Below are positions 32,823 through 41,666 of a stretch of DNA of 64,000 bases, piece after piece (the first letter of the stretch is position 1; each line of letters begins with the position of its first letter). Both the position numbers and the translations under genes were made by a program. The DNA lies in NCBI RefSeq assembly GCF_030408415.1, contig NZ_CP046976.1, positions 434,001-498,000 of the forward strand. Reading direction: 5' to 3'. Below the pieces are notes generated by a model. It was not told the DNA's origin. It was given only the letters and a program-made list of their open reading frames with translations, and did not search any database. The stretch is from Corynebacterium appendicis CIP 107643. Its GTDB lineage: Bacteria > Actinomycetota > Actinomycetes > Mycobacteriales > Mycobacteriaceae.

Positions 32823-32924
32823 GGGGCCGATGGTAGCTGTCTCGGCGGGCGGCGGGGCACTGCTGCGCGTCGGCGGCTGGGCTGAATGCGTGCGGTACCT
32901 GCTTGTTCACTACAGTGGGCAAGC

Positions 32925-34109
32925 GTGACTAACACGCAGAGAGATGCACAGGGAATGCCGATCATCGCGGTGATCGGCGACGGCCAGTTGGCCCGCATGA
33001 TGCACACGGAGGCGATCGAGCTGGGGCTCGCGCCGCGGGTGCTCGCCGGCAGCGAGGACGCGTCGGCGGCGCAGGTCTTCGGCGACGTGCGCATCGGCGA
33101 CTACACAGACCTGGACGACCTGAAGGCAGTCGTCGACGGGGCAGCGGCGGCCACGTTCGACCACGAGCACGTGCCCAACGAGTACCTGGACGAGCTGATC
33201 GCGGCGGGCGTGAGCGTGCAGCCGCAGCCGCGCGCGCTGATCTACGCCCAGGACAAGCTCGAGCAGCGCCGCAAGATGAAGGAGATCGGGGCACCGGTCC
33301 CGGAATTCGCGCCGATCGAATCCGCGGCCGACGCCGGCGAGTTCTTCGATTTCGTTTCCGGCGAGATGTGCCTGAAAGCCACCCGCGGCGGCTACGACGG
33401 CCACGGCGTGTGGTTCCCGGACTCCCGCGAGGAGGCGGAGACCCTCGTTACGGACCTGCTGGACAAGGGCACGCCGCTGTACGCCGAGCGCAAGGTCGAC
33501 TTCGTCCGGGAGCTCTCCGCCATGGTCGCGCGCACCCCGTCCGGCGAGGTTCAAGCATGGCCGGTCGTGGAATCGCGCCAGCGCGACGGCATCTGCGTCG
33601 AGGCCATCGCACCCGCGCCGGGTATGAGCGACGAGAACGCCGAGTACTGCCGCGAGCTGGCTGTGAAGATCGCCACCGAGCTGGACGTGACGGGCGTGCT
33701 CGCGGTCGAGCTGTTCGCCGCGGGTGGTGAGATCACTGTCAACGAGCTGGCCATGCGCCCGCACAACACCGGCCACTGGACGCAGGACGGTTGTGTCACC
33801 AGCCAGTTCGAGCAGCACCTGCGTGCGGTGCTGGACTGGCCGCTGGGCTCGGTCGAGACCACGGCGCCGTACACCGTCATGGTCAACACCCTCGGTGCGG
33901 ACACCGAGCCATCCGAGCCGATGGAGGAGCGTGTGAAAGAGGTCATGCGCCGCTACCCGGACGCCAAGGTGCACCTCTACGGCAAGGGCCACCGCCCCGG
34001 ACGCAAAATGGGGCACGTCAATATCGCCGGCGACGACCTGGACACCGTGCTGGAGCGGGCCACGGCGGCGGCGGACATCATCGTCAACGGCGCTGGCGCC
34101 GCTGAGTAA
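32925..34109 (+). CDS. purK: 5-(carboxyamino)imidazole ribonucleotide synthase
   Basis: 394 residues, ATP-grasp fold, carboxylating AIR with bicarbonate and ATP. Landmarks: PIIAVIGDGQLARMMHTEAI (N-terminal Rossmann-like), KATRGGYDGHGVW (ATP-binding loop), VELFAAGGEITVNELAMRPHNTGHWTQDGC (metal and active site). GTG 32925 chosen; ATG 32955 directly before IIAVIGDG is an alternative. Followed 18 bases later by purE, the next step. Confidence 0.94.
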   Translation: MTNTQRDAQGMPIIAVIGDGQLARMMHTEAIELGLAPRVLAGSEDASAAQVFGDVRIGDYTDLDDLKAVVDGAAAATFDHEHVPNEYLDELIAAGVSVQPQPRALIYAQDKLEQRRKMKEIGAPVPEFAPIESAADAGEFFDFVSGEMCLKATRGGYDGHGVWFPDSREEAETLVTDLLDKGTPLYAERKVDFVRELSAMVARTPSGEVQAWPVVESRQRDGICVEAIAPAPGMSDENAEYCRELAVKIATELDVTGVLAVELFAAGGEITVNELAMRPHNTGHWTQDGCVTSQFEQHLRAVLDWPLGSVETTAPYTVMVNTLGADTEPSEPMEERVKEVMRRYPDAKVHLYGKGHRPGRKMGHVNIAGDDLDTVLERATAAADIIVNGAGAAE

Positions 34110-34127
34110 GAGAGCGAGGGAGCGCAC

Positions 34128-34634
34128 ATGGAACCGCAGGTAGGAATCATCATGGGGTCCGACTCGGACTGGGACACCGTCGCGCCCGCGGCGGAGGTCC
34201 TCGCCGAGTTCGGCATCCGCTTCGAGGTCGGAGTCGTCTCCGCGCACCGCACGCCGGAGAAGATGCTGGCGTACGCCAAGGGAGCGCACGAGCGCGGCCT
34301 GCAGGTCATCATCGCCTGCGCGGGCGGAGCGGCGCACCTGCCGGGCATGGTCGCGGCCGCAACACCGCTGCCGGTCATCGGCATTCCGCGCGCGCTAAAG
34401 GACTTGGACGGCCTCGATTCGCTGCTGTCCATCGTGCAGATGCCAGGTGGGGTGCCCGTGGCCACCGTGTCCATCGGCGGCGCGAAGAACGCCGGCCTGC
34501 TCGCCGCGCGCATTCTCGGCTCCTCCGACCCGGCGATCCAGCGCCGCATGGTCGACTACCAGGCGAATATGGCCCAGGAAGTCGAGCGCAAGGACGAGGC
34601 GCTGCGCGAGCGCCTCCTCGGCGGCGGTGAGTAG
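34128..34634 (+). CDS. purE: 5-(carboxyamino)imidazole ribonucleotide mutase
   Basis: A 168-residue class I PurE that moves the carboxyl group of N5-CAIR to make CAIR. Motifs: [44 protein letters not shown] and [23 protein letters not shown]. Same operon as purK; its end overlaps the YdcF-like gene by eight bases. Confidence 0.96.
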   Translation: MEPQVGIIMGSDSDWDTVAPAAEVLAEFGIRFEVGVVSAHRTPEKMLAYAKGAHERGLQVIIACAGGAAHLPGMVAAATPLPVIGIPRALKDLDGLDSLLSIVQMPGGVPVATVSIGGAKNAGLLAARILGSSDPAIQRRMVDYQANMAQEVERKDEALRERLLGGGE

Positions 34635-35106
34635 CTCACCCGACCCCGTGGTGGTGCTCGGGGCGCGCATCAAGGAGGGCCGTCCCTCGCGCATGCTCGA
34701 AGCACGCTTATCGACGGCTCTTACACTCGCCCATTCCCGCCCCGCCGCTCCCGTCGTGGTGACGGGGAAGGGGGAGTCGGGCGTGATGGCCCGGTGGCTC
34801 ATCGCGCACGGGCTGCCCGCCCCGCGCATCGTGGAGGAGCCCGAGGCGACCTCGACCAACGAGAACCTGGAAAACTCCCGGAAGCTCTTTCCGGATGCCG
34901 CACGCCTGGTCGTTGTCACCAACGGCTTCCACGTCGCGCGCACCAAGGTGTGGGCGGCGCATCTCGGCGTGCCCATCACAGTGGTGGCCGCGCCGACGCC
35001 GAAGAAATCGCGGCTGAAGAACTACGCCCGCGAGGTCATTGCCGTCCCGCACTCCGCCGCGCGCGTGGTGTGGCGCAAACTCGCGCGCCGCTGGTTCGGG
35101 CGGTGA
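34627..35106 (+). CDS. YdcF/SanA-family (DUF218) protein
   Basis: 159 residues with the DUF218 pattern: [61 protein letters not shown] and [11 protein letters not shown]. YdcF relatives are implicated in envelope or nucleotide-sugar metabolism. GTG 34627 overlaps the purE stop, so it is translationally coupled. A CTTATCGACG copy (34707-34716) forces a rare TTA leucine codon here. Confidence 0.82.
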   Translation: MSSSPDPVVVLGARIKEGRPSRMLEARLSTALTLAHSRPAAPVVVTGKGESGVMARWLIAHGLPAPRIVEEPEATSTNENLENSRKLFPDAARLVVVTNGFHVARTKVWAAHLGVPITVVAAPTPKKSRLKNYAREVIAVPHSAARVVWRKLARRWFGR

Positions 35107-35130
35107 GGGGTGCTGTGCGGCCCGCTGCGG

Positions 35131-35835
35131 CTATGCGCGGCGGGCGGTGACCTTCTCGGCCTCGGCGATCTGCTCGATGCGGTCGGCGGACGCCATGCCC
35201 GCGATGACGACGACGGAGCCGCCGGCGGCGAGCGTGGCCATGACATCGGCGTCGAATTCCTCGCGCTGCGTCCAGGCCGGAATGAGGACGCGTTCGACGG
35301 TGCTTGCTGCTGCGCCCTTCCAATCGGAAAGCTCGGGGGAGTTGCCGAAGTACTGGTCGCCGTAGAAGCGCACGGTCGGGCCGAAATCGACCACGCCGGG
35401 CGGCAGCGTCCCGCCCGTCTCCGTCACGCCGCGGCCGAACGGGTCGTCGGAGACCGCCACGACGTCTGTGCCCTGCGGCCAGTTCTCCACGCGGTCGACC
35501 GTGGTGAAGACGAGATCGGGGGCTGTTGCGGGTGCTGCGCTCTGGTCGTCTGCGCTGTTACTGCTGTTCTGGCCGACGGTGAAGGTGAGGCCGGCGTTGT
35601 AGATGCCGATGGGCAGTACGGCGGCCTGCCAGGAGACGGGAAGGTCCACAAGGATCGCCGGGGTGTCGTCGGGGTCGTCGAACTCGAATTCCTCGACGAG
35701 CATGTTGGCGATCTTGTTGGCCCAGTTTTCCAACGTCACGCCGGAGAACTCCATGCGCGTGCCGGCGGCCTCGTCATAGACCGTCAGCCGGGGGCTGGCC
35801 GGGTCGGTGGACACGATCGGTGCGAGCAGGCTCAT
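35131..35835 (-). CDS. TIGR03089-type protein
   Basis: 234 residues, resembling the actinobacterial TIGR03089 family: truncated relatives of the N-terminal part of AMP-forming synthetases, always near the LytR-CpsA-Psr and rhamnosyltransferase genes. Visible features are a hydrophobic start, YDEAAGTRMEFSGVTLENWANKIANML and a C-terminal GGSVVVIAGM stretch. No adenylation P-loop is seen, so catalytic activity is doubtful. Confidence 0.65.
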   Translation of the reverse strand: MSLLAPIVSTDPASPRLTVYDEAAGTRMEFSGVTLENWANKIANMLVEEFEFDDPDDTPAILVDLPVSWQAAVLPIGIYNAGLTFTVGQNSSNSADDQSAAPATAPDLVFTTVDRVENWPQGTDVVAVSDDPFGRGVTETGGTLPPGVVDFGPTVRFYGDQYFGNSPELSDWKGAAASTVERVLIPAWTQREEFDADVMATLAAGGSVVVIAGMASADRIEQIAEAEKVTARRA

Positions 35836-35924
35836 GGCGTCCCATCGTAGGGAAAAGACTGTGGCCAGGTGAGGGCCGGGGTGCGGAACGTGGACAGTCG
35901 TCCGGGTTTTGCCAGGCGGAGGCG

Positions 35925-37541
35925 CTAGTTCACGCAGCGGGGGCCGGTGCCGCCGGCGTTGATCTCGGGTGCGACCTCGGCGGCGCCGAAGTCCTCGCCC
36001 GGAGTGCCTACGGTGTCCTCTTGAGTGGGTTCCTCGGCGGTGGTGTCAGTGGCGTCCACCTCGTCGGAGGCGGGGCCGGTGTAATCGTCGGCGGTGACCA
36101 CGATGACAGAACCCGGGGTGAGGGACTCGTTGACCGTCACCGGCAGGCCGCCGAGCAGCTCGGCGAGCTCGTTGGCCGCCGGGTCGTCGGCGGTGGGGGC
36201 GACGATCTGCGATTCGGTGTAGATGCCCGGGGTGGCGTTGCCGATGCTCTCGATCGTCAGCTGTTTTTCCTCCAGGAAGCCGCCGACAGCGGCGGCCATG
36301 CCGGAGGCGTTGCCCGCGTTCAGGAGCGTGACCGAGGCGTTGGCCAGGTCGGGGGAGAGCTCCGTGGCGGCGCCGCCACCACCGTCGCCGTTGTCGCCAG
36401 CGTCTTGGTTCTCGCCGTCGGCGGGGGGCTCGGCCTCCTCCTGCTCCTTGGCCAGGTTCTCCATGAAGGTGTGCACCTGCTGCGGGTCGACGGTGACGAT
36501 GGACTCTCCGTAATCGCCCACGCCGTTGACGGAGGTGACCGGGATGGTGGAGAACGTGACGTTGCCGGCAGCCAGGTCGGACATCTGGCTCACCAGGGAC
36601 ATCACATTCCAGCCGGAGTCGACGTTGACGGAGCGCTCGACTGCGTTGGACAGCTCACGCAGCTTCGCCGGGTTGGACAGCGTGCCTGCCGAGATCGCCT
36701 CGTTGACCAGGGAGGCCATGAAGACCTGCTGGCGGACGATGCGGTCCAAATCGCCGCGGGGCAGGTCGTGGCGCTGGCGCACGAACGCGAGAGCTTCCTT
36801 GCCGTCCAGGGTGGAGCGGCCGGCGGGGAATTTCGCGCCGGAGAGCGGCTCGTCGACAGCCTCGTTCAGGCAAACCTCCACGCCCCCGACAGCGTCGGTC
36901 AGCAGCACGAAGCCGAGCAGGCCCACCTGCGCGTAGTGGTCGACTTCGACGCCGGTGAGGTCGGCGACGGCGTCGATAAGCCCTTGCTGCGCGGCTTGGG
37001 CGACTTTCTCCTCGAGGTCCTTGCCTTCCTTCTCCCCGTCGGCGAGGAGCTCTTCGCGCTTGTCGTTCGCGTACTGGCCGTAGATGCCGTTGATCTTCGT
37101 GTTGCCGTACGTCGAATCGTGGATGTACGTGTCGCGCGGAATGGACACAGCGGTGGCGCGGGAACCGTCGTTGGGCACGCGGATCACCATGATCGTGTCC
37201 GTGTTCAGCTCGCCGTCGGACTCACCCGCGTTCAGGCGCGCCAACTCCTCCTCGGACAGGGGATTGCCCTGGGCGTCTGTGCGGGAATCGGAACCGACCA
37301 GCAGGATGTCCACTGCGCCGTCCTCGCCGTCGAGCTCATCGTCCGAAAGCGATAGGTCCGACGACGACAGGTTTCCGCCCAAGCGGCCCACGGAGTAGTA
37401 GCCCATGCCGGAGACGATCAGGATGAGGGCAGACAGCACCGCCAGCACCGTCTTCAGTGCCGGGTGGCCTGACTGGCTGATGTCCTTCACGCGCGACGGG
37501 GCCGGCTGGATATCGCGCACCGGCCGGTATTTCTCGCTCAC
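35925..37541 (-). CDS. LytR-CpsA-Psr family protein (cell-wall ligase)
   Basis: 538 residues. A short cytoplasmic basic N-terminus is followed by one membrane helix (residues ~28-50), then the extracytoplasmic LCP domain: DILLVGSDSRTD, DTIMVIRVPNDGSRATAVSIPRDTYI, INGIY, and FVRQRHDLPRGDLDRIVRQQVF. Residues ~390-480 form a LytR_C domain (ASVTLLNAGNASGMAAAVGGFL). LCP proteins join arabinogalactan to peptidoglycan in corynebacteria. GTG 37541 has GAGGGG upstream. Divergent from wbbL. Confidence 0.92.
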   Translation of the reverse strand: MSEKYRPVRDIQPAPSRVKDISQSGHPALKTVLAVLSALILIVSGMGYYSVGRLGGNLSSSDLSLSDDELDGEDGAVDILLVGSDSRTDAQGNPLSEEELARLNAGESDGELNTDTIMVIRVPNDGSRATAVSIPRDTYIHDSTYGNTKINGIYGQYANDKREELLADGEKEGKDLEEKVAQAAQQGLIDAVADLTGVEVDHYAQVGLLGFVLLTDAVGGVEVCLNEAVDEPLSGAKFPAGRSTLDGKEALAFVRQRHDLPRGDLDRIVRQQVFMASLVNEAISAGTLSNPAKLRELSNAVERSVNVDSGWNVMSLVSQMSDLAAGNVTFSTIPVTSVNGVGDYGESIVTVDPQQVHTFMENLAKEQEEAEPPADGENQDAGDNGDGGGGAATELSPDLANASVTLLNAGNASGMAAAVGGFLEEKQLTIESIGNATPGIYTESQIVAPTADDPAANELAELLGGLPVTVNESLTPGSVIVVTADDYTGPASDEVDATDTTAEEPTQEDTVGTPGEDFGAAEVAPEINAGGTGPRCVN

Positions 37542-37724
37542 GAAACGCTGCCCCTCTAAATCGTCCACACCTTTTTCGCCCCCGTCCGCGTGGTGCGCAC
37601 GCTGCTGCGGGGCAGCCCGGCGCAACCCAACGCGAAGGGTTGGTCACAATAGGTGGGAAGTATAGTGCACGCATCCGCGCGCGCCGGGATCCAATAGCAG
37701 CTGTCGGTTGTAAGCTGCCACACT

Positions 37725-38639
37725 GTGAGTACGACTTTTGGACGAGACGCCGCGGCGGCGGGGGATGCTGCACCGCTGGCTGTGGTCACCGTGACGTTCT
37801 CGCCGGGGAAGCACCTGGCGGGGCTCGTCGATACGCTTGCTCAAGCGACGGGGCGCGCAACGCGCCTGATCTGCGCGGACAACGGCTCCACCGACGGCGT
37901 GCCGGAGGCGATGGCCGCCGAGCGGGATGACGTGGATTTCCTCCCCACCGGCGGAAATATCGGGTACGGCGCAGCGATCAACGCCGCCGCCCGGCACCTG
38001 TCCTCCGCGCGTGAAGCGGGCGAGATCGACAGCGAGTACTTCCTGATCGTCAACCCCGACGTGGAATTCACGCCCGGTTCTCTCGATGCGTTGCTCGCGT
38101 GCGCGCACGACTACCCGCGCGCCGGAGCCGTCGGCCCGCGCATCGAGGAGCTCGACGGCACCGCCTACCCGTCCGCGCGTGAAGTGCCCACGTTGCTGAC
38201 CGGCATAGGGCACGCCGTGCTGTACCCGGTGTGGCCCTCGAACCCCTTCAGTAAGGCGTACAAAGCGGGGGAGAACCTCACCACCGTGCGTTCCGCCGGC
38301 TGGCTGTCCGGCTCGTGCCTGCTCGTGCGCTGGGAGACCTTCGACGCGATCGGCGGCTTCGACGAGCGCTACTTCATGTACTTCGAAGACATCGACTTCG
38401 GCGACCGCCTCGCCCGCGCCGGCTGGGACAATATCTTCTGCCCGGATTCAGTGATCTTCCACGACCAGGGCCACTCCGCGAAGAAGCACTCGCGCGTGAC
38501 CGTGCCCGCGCACCACGATTCCGCCTACCGCTTCCAGGCCGACCGCCACCCGCACGCCTGGCAGGCGCCGATCCGCGCCGCTTTGTGGCTGGGCTTGAAA
38601 GGCCGGGCCATCATCGCGCGGCTGTGGGGCAGGCGCTGA
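37725..38639 (+). CDS. wbbL: Rhamnosyltransferase WbbL (GT2 family)
   Basis: A 304-residue glycosyltransferase that adds rhamnose to GlcNAc-PP-decaprenol, building the linker unit of arabinogalactan. GT2 signatures: VTVTFSPGKHLAGLVDTL, ADNGSTDG, NIGYGAAINAA, VNPDVEF (DxD-like) and FDERYFMYFEDIDFGDRL. GTG start. It is followed by manC, as in other corynebacteria and mycobacteria, where this cluster supplies wall sugars. Confidence 0.92.
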   Translation: MSTTFGRDAAAAGDAAPLAVVTVTFSPGKHLAGLVDTLAQATGRATRLICADNGSTDGVPEAMAAERDDVDFLPTGGNIGYGAAINAAARHLSSAREAGEIDSEYFLIVNPDVEFTPGSLDALLACAHDYPRAGAVGPRIEELDGTAYPSAREVPTLLTGIGHAVLYPVWPSNPFSKAYKAGENLTTVRSAGWLSGSCLLVRWETFDAIGGFDERYFMYFEDIDFGDRLARAGWDNIFCPDSVIFHDQGHSAKKHSRVTVPAHHDSAYRFQADRHPHAWQAPIRAALWLGLKGRAIIARLWGRR

Positions 38640-38773
38640 ATCCGGGGAGTTCGGGGCGTGCTCTTAGGTAGCGTCCAGCCTGCCGGGCCACGTCAAAGCC
38701 CTACTTTGCCCACTTGAAGCGATAGGTTAATCCGCAAGACAGGTAGCAACCAACAGAAAGGCCGCTCCACACA

Positions 38774-39862
38774 ATGGCTCCCACGGTAGATCCCTCCCAG
38801 ATCGATGCAGTCGTGCTCGTCGGCGGGCAGGGAACGCGGCTGCGGCCGCTGACAGTGTCCACGCCGAAGCCGATGCTGCCCACCGCCGGCTACCCGTTTC
38901 TGGCGCACCTACTCGCCCGCATCAAGGCAGCGGGCATCGAGCACGTGGTCATGGGCACCTCCTATAAGGCAGAGGTCTTCGAGGAGTACTTCGGCGACGG
39001 CTCCGAAATGGGCCTGGACATCGAATACGTCGTCGAGGAAGAGGCCCTGGGCACCGGCGGCGGTATCCGCAACGTCGAGTCCCACCTGCGCTACGACACC
39101 GCCATGATCTTCAACGGCGACGTTCTTTCCGGTGCAGATTTGGGCGGCATCCTGCAGACGCACGTGGACAAGGACGCGGATGTCACGCTGCACCTCGTGC
39201 GCGTGCCGGACCCGAGCCAGTTCGGCTCTGTGCCCACCGACGCCGACGGGCGCGTGGAGGCATTCCTGGAGAAGACGGAGGCTCCGCCGACAGACCAGAT
39301 CAATGCCGGCTGCTACGTCTTCCAGCGCGACGTGATCCGCTCCATTCCGGAAGGCCGCGTCGTCTCCGTCGAGCGCGAGACATTCCCCGGCCTGCTCAAG
39401 TCCGGTGCGCGCGTGTACGGCCACGTCGACGCGAGTTACTGGCGCGACATGGGTCGCCCGTCCGATTTCGTGCAGGGCTCGTCGGACCTTGTCCGCGGCA
39501 TCGCGCCCAGCCCGCTGCTGGAGGGGCGCACGGGGGAGGCGCTTATCGACGAATCCGCCGGCGTCGCCGGTGGCGCCATCCTGGTCGGCGGCACCTCCGT
39601 CGGCCGGGGGTCCACCATCGGTGCCGGCTGCCGCCTCGACGACTGCGTGGTCTTCGACGGTGTGACCATCGAGCCGGGCGCCATGATCCGCGACTCCATC
39701 ATTGCCTCCGGAACCACCATCGGCGCCAATGCCCGCATCCAGGACTGCGTCATCGGCGACGGTGTGAATATCGGCGCACGCTGCGAGCTCCAGGCCGGCA
39801 TGCGTGTGTGGCCGGGAGTGGATATCCCGGATCTCGGAGTGCGTTTTTCGCCGGACGCGTAG
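38774..39862 (+). CDS. manC: Mannose-1-phosphate guanylyltransferase
   Basis: A 362-residue nucleotidyltransferase making GDP-mannose. N-terminal domain: VVLVGGQGTRLRPLTVSTPKPMLP, GTGGGIRNV, FNGDVLSG. The C-terminal third is a left-handed beta-helix of hexapeptide repeats (GGAILVGGTSVGRGSTIGAG and following). Context with manB and manA confirms mannose rather than glucose as the sugar. ATG 38774 with AGAAAGG upstream. Confidence 0.92.
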   Translation: MAPTVDPSQIDAVVLVGGQGTRLRPLTVSTPKPMLPTAGYPFLAHLLARIKAAGIEHVVMGTSYKAEVFEEYFGDGSEMGLDIEYVVEEEALGTGGGIRNVESHLRYDTAMIFNGDVLSGADLGGILQTHVDKDADVTLHLVRVPDPSQFGSVPTDADGRVEAFLEKTEAPPTDQINAGCYVFQRDVIRSIPEGRVVSVERETFPGLLKSGARVYGHVDASYWRDMGRPSDFVQGSSDLVRGIAPSPLLEGRTGEALIDESAGVAGGAILVGGTSVGRGSTIGAGCRLDDCVVFDGVTIEPGAMIRDSIIASGTTIGANARIQDCVIGDGVNIGARCELQAGMRVWPGVDIPDLGVRFSPDA

Positions 39863-40197
39863 CGACACGCCGGGGAACCAGCGGATTAGTTGGCAGGTCT
39901 CTGACCCACCACTATATGTAGTACCCCCGACCGCCACCCCCGTAGCGTGGGTTATGTGGCGTATGTGACTGATGTGGCGCGCGACGGCCGAAACCCGCGT
40001 TAATGCCCTGCGAAGCGATAGTTTTGTCCCGCTTCGTGTTGACGCTATTTAGTGCGCGAGGGTTGAATCACACTTGTGTAATCAGCGGCGGCCACACTTT
40101 ACGGGGGCGGTGCTGACGGCATCGCACCATGGCGGGCATTGGAAGTTAGTGCCACGACAGCAACACGGCGACAGACAAGACTCAGAAAGGGGACGGC
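39863..40197. promoter_or_regulatory. Long upstream region of whcD
   Basis: 335 bases with no gene. It contains a possible -35 TTGACG (40039-40044) and a dyad ACAC-TT-GTGT (40070-40079) about 120 bases before the whcD start. The length suggests complex control of this division regulator. Confidence 0.4.
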
Positions 40198-40497
40198 GTG
40201 GAAGACATGGTTTCAGGCGCCACTCTCCGCGGCGCGGCTGCGGGCGGAATGACCCTCGACGAACTGTTCGGCACCGTCGAGCAGGAGTGGCAGGATCAGG
40301 CCCTGTGCGCTCAGACAGACCCGGAGGCGTTCTTCCCGGAGAAGGGCGGCTCCACTCGCGAGGCGAAGCGCATCTGCCAGGCATGCGCAGTGCGCGACGA
40401 ATGCCTCGAGTACGCGCTCGAGCACGACGAGCGTTTCGGCATTTGGGGCGGTCTCTCCGACCGTGAGCGCCGCCGTCTGCGCAAGCAGATCGGCTAG
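40198..40497 (+). CDS. whcD: WhiB-family iron-sulfur regulator (WhiB2/WhcD type)
   Basis: A 99-residue [4Fe-4S] protein. Four cysteines: C38 (QDQALCAQTDPEAFFPEKGG), then AKRICQACAVRDEC. The GIWGG beta-turn (FGIWGGLSDRERRRLRKQ) and basic C-terminus are diagnostic. The gene order manC-whcD-DUF3499-manB identifies the WhiB2/WhcD orthologue, linked to cell division. GTG 40198 with AAAGGGGAC upstream; ATG 40207 is possible. A hairpin at 40569-40607 may end its transcript. Confidence 0.93.
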   Translation: MEDMVSGATLRGAAAGGMTLDELFGTVEQEWQDQALCAQTDPEAFFPEKGGSTREAKRICQACAVRDECLEYALEHDERFGIWGGLSDRERRRLRKQIG

Positions 40498-40510
40498 ACG
40501 GTGTTAGTGA

Positions 40511-41014
40511 TCAGTACTGGAAACTCGGGTCGATATCCCGCGGATCCAGATTCAAATAGTGCGCGACTAGAGCGGTCAGAACCATCGTGAGTAGTTCTGA
40601 CCGCTCTGTCGCATTTGTGCAGCGCTGCTCGATCGGCATGCGGAAGACCACGATGCGTGCGCGCGTCGGGTTTCCCGCGCGGTCCACGCCGGCCTGCAGC
40701 ACGCGGCCCAGGGGGACGGGGCCGTCGGCGACAACCTCGTCCGGCATGATCATGTCGGAGCGCAGCCGCATGCGCGGAATCGTGTCCACGGCCAGGTCCA
40801 CGCCGGTCAGGTAGTCGAAATAGCGGTTCTGCAGCGGCGCGTAGGCCTCCAGGACCGCCTGGTCGAAGTCCATGGAGCGGGAGCGGTAGCGCGGGACGGA
40901 GACCGGCATGAGCGGGCCGCGAACGCCGTGGCCGTGGCGGTCCCGCCGCACGGGCAGGCGCGCGGCTTCCGCCTTGGCCTCGAGGCGTGCGGGGTCTGCG
41001 CCGGGGTGAGTCAT
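40511..41014 (-). CDS. Zincin-like metallopeptidase family protein without HExxH
   Basis: 167 residues, resembling the DUF1025/zincin-like family that sits between whcD and DUF3499 in corynebacteria: FDQAVLEAYAPLQNRYFDYLTGVDLAVDTIP, RARIVVFRMPIEQRC, then LLTMVLTALVAHYLNLDPRDIDP. In family members with an active site the last helix carries HExxH; here it reads LVAHYL, so zinc peptidase activity is unlikely. Start ATG 41014 chosen. Convergent with whcD. Confidence 0.68.
   Translation of the reverse strand: MTHPGADPARLEAKAEAARLPVRRDRHGHGVRGPLMPVSVPRYRSRSMDFDQAVLEAYAPLQNRYFDYLTGVDLAVDTIPRMRLRSDMIMPDEVVADGPVPLGRVLQAGVDRAGNPTRARIVVFRMPIEQRCTNATERSELLTMVLTALVAHYLNLDPRDIDPSFQY
40569..40607 (+). terminator. 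Perfect 14-bp hairpin downstream of whcD, inside convergent gene
   Basis: AGAGCGGTCAGAAC (40569-40582) pairs perfectly with GTTCTGACCGCTCT (40594-40607), with an 11-base loop. It lies 72 bases past the whcD stop and within the 3' part of the zincin-like gene. It has no T-run, so it could stop or protect the whcD transcript. Confidence 0.5.
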
Positions 41015-41110
41015 AGCTACCAATCTAGGACTGTGCCTGCGGCAGGCGAGTGCGGACGCGCCGCGTGGCGCATGCCCAAAACTTAAACCTTGGGTTTAGA
41101 CTATGGCCCC

Positions 41111-41605
41111 GTGAGTACCTTCCGCCGTTGCAGTCGCCCCGGGTGTGGTCGCCCCGCCATCGCCACGCTCGTGTACGCGTACTCCGAAAAGACCGCCATT
41201 ATCGGCCCGCTCGCCCCGTCGACAGACCCGCACGCGTGGGACCTGTGCCAGCGCCACTCCGAGCACATCACCGCCCCCGTGGGCTGGGAGATGGTGCGCA
41301 TCGACAATATCGAGCTCTCCGACGAAGAGGAGATCACCGCCCTCGCCCAGGCCGTCAGCGAGGCCGGGCGCGTGACCACTGGCCTGGTGGACACCACGCA
41401 GGACCCGATCGAATTCGACACCGAGCGCGATTTCACCAACCCGGACACGTCCAACCACCCCGTTTACCGCACGAAGCGTGTCGGCGAGCGCCTCGCCGAG
41501 CACAAGGCCGCGCGCCGCGCGCACTTGACCGTCGTGCCCGACCCGGATGCGGACGCGGCCGGGGAAGCGGGTTCGAGCCAGGGATCTGCTGACTCCGGTA
41601 ATTAG
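41111..41605 (+). CDS. DUF3499 protein
   Basis: 164 residues with the family start FRRCSRPGCGRPAIATLVYAY (a Cys-rich zinc-binding-like motif), DPHAWDLCQRHSEHITAPVGW and an acidic/basic tail. Conserved in corynebacteria and mycobacteria between whcD and manB; function unknown. GTG 41111. Likely co-transcribed with manB 61 bases downstream. Confidence 0.82.
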   Translation: MSTFRRCSRPGCGRPAIATLVYAYSEKTAIIGPLAPSTDPHAWDLCQRHSEHITAPVGWEMVRIDNIELSDEEEITALAQAVSEAGRVTTGLVDTTQDPIEFDTERDFTNPDTSNHPVYRTKRVGERLAEHKAARRAHLTVVPDPDADAAGEAGSSQGSADSGN

Positions 41606-41666
41606 TCCCTGTGACTGCTCTGGGCATCGGCCCGTTTGAACCCGTTCGCGTTTAAGATCGGGGGAC

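Noticed and set aside
35820..37355. Long plus-strand open frame opposite the LCP gene
   Set aside because: Antisense shadow in high-G+C DNA; the minus strand carries a membrane helix, LCP motifs and LytR_C.
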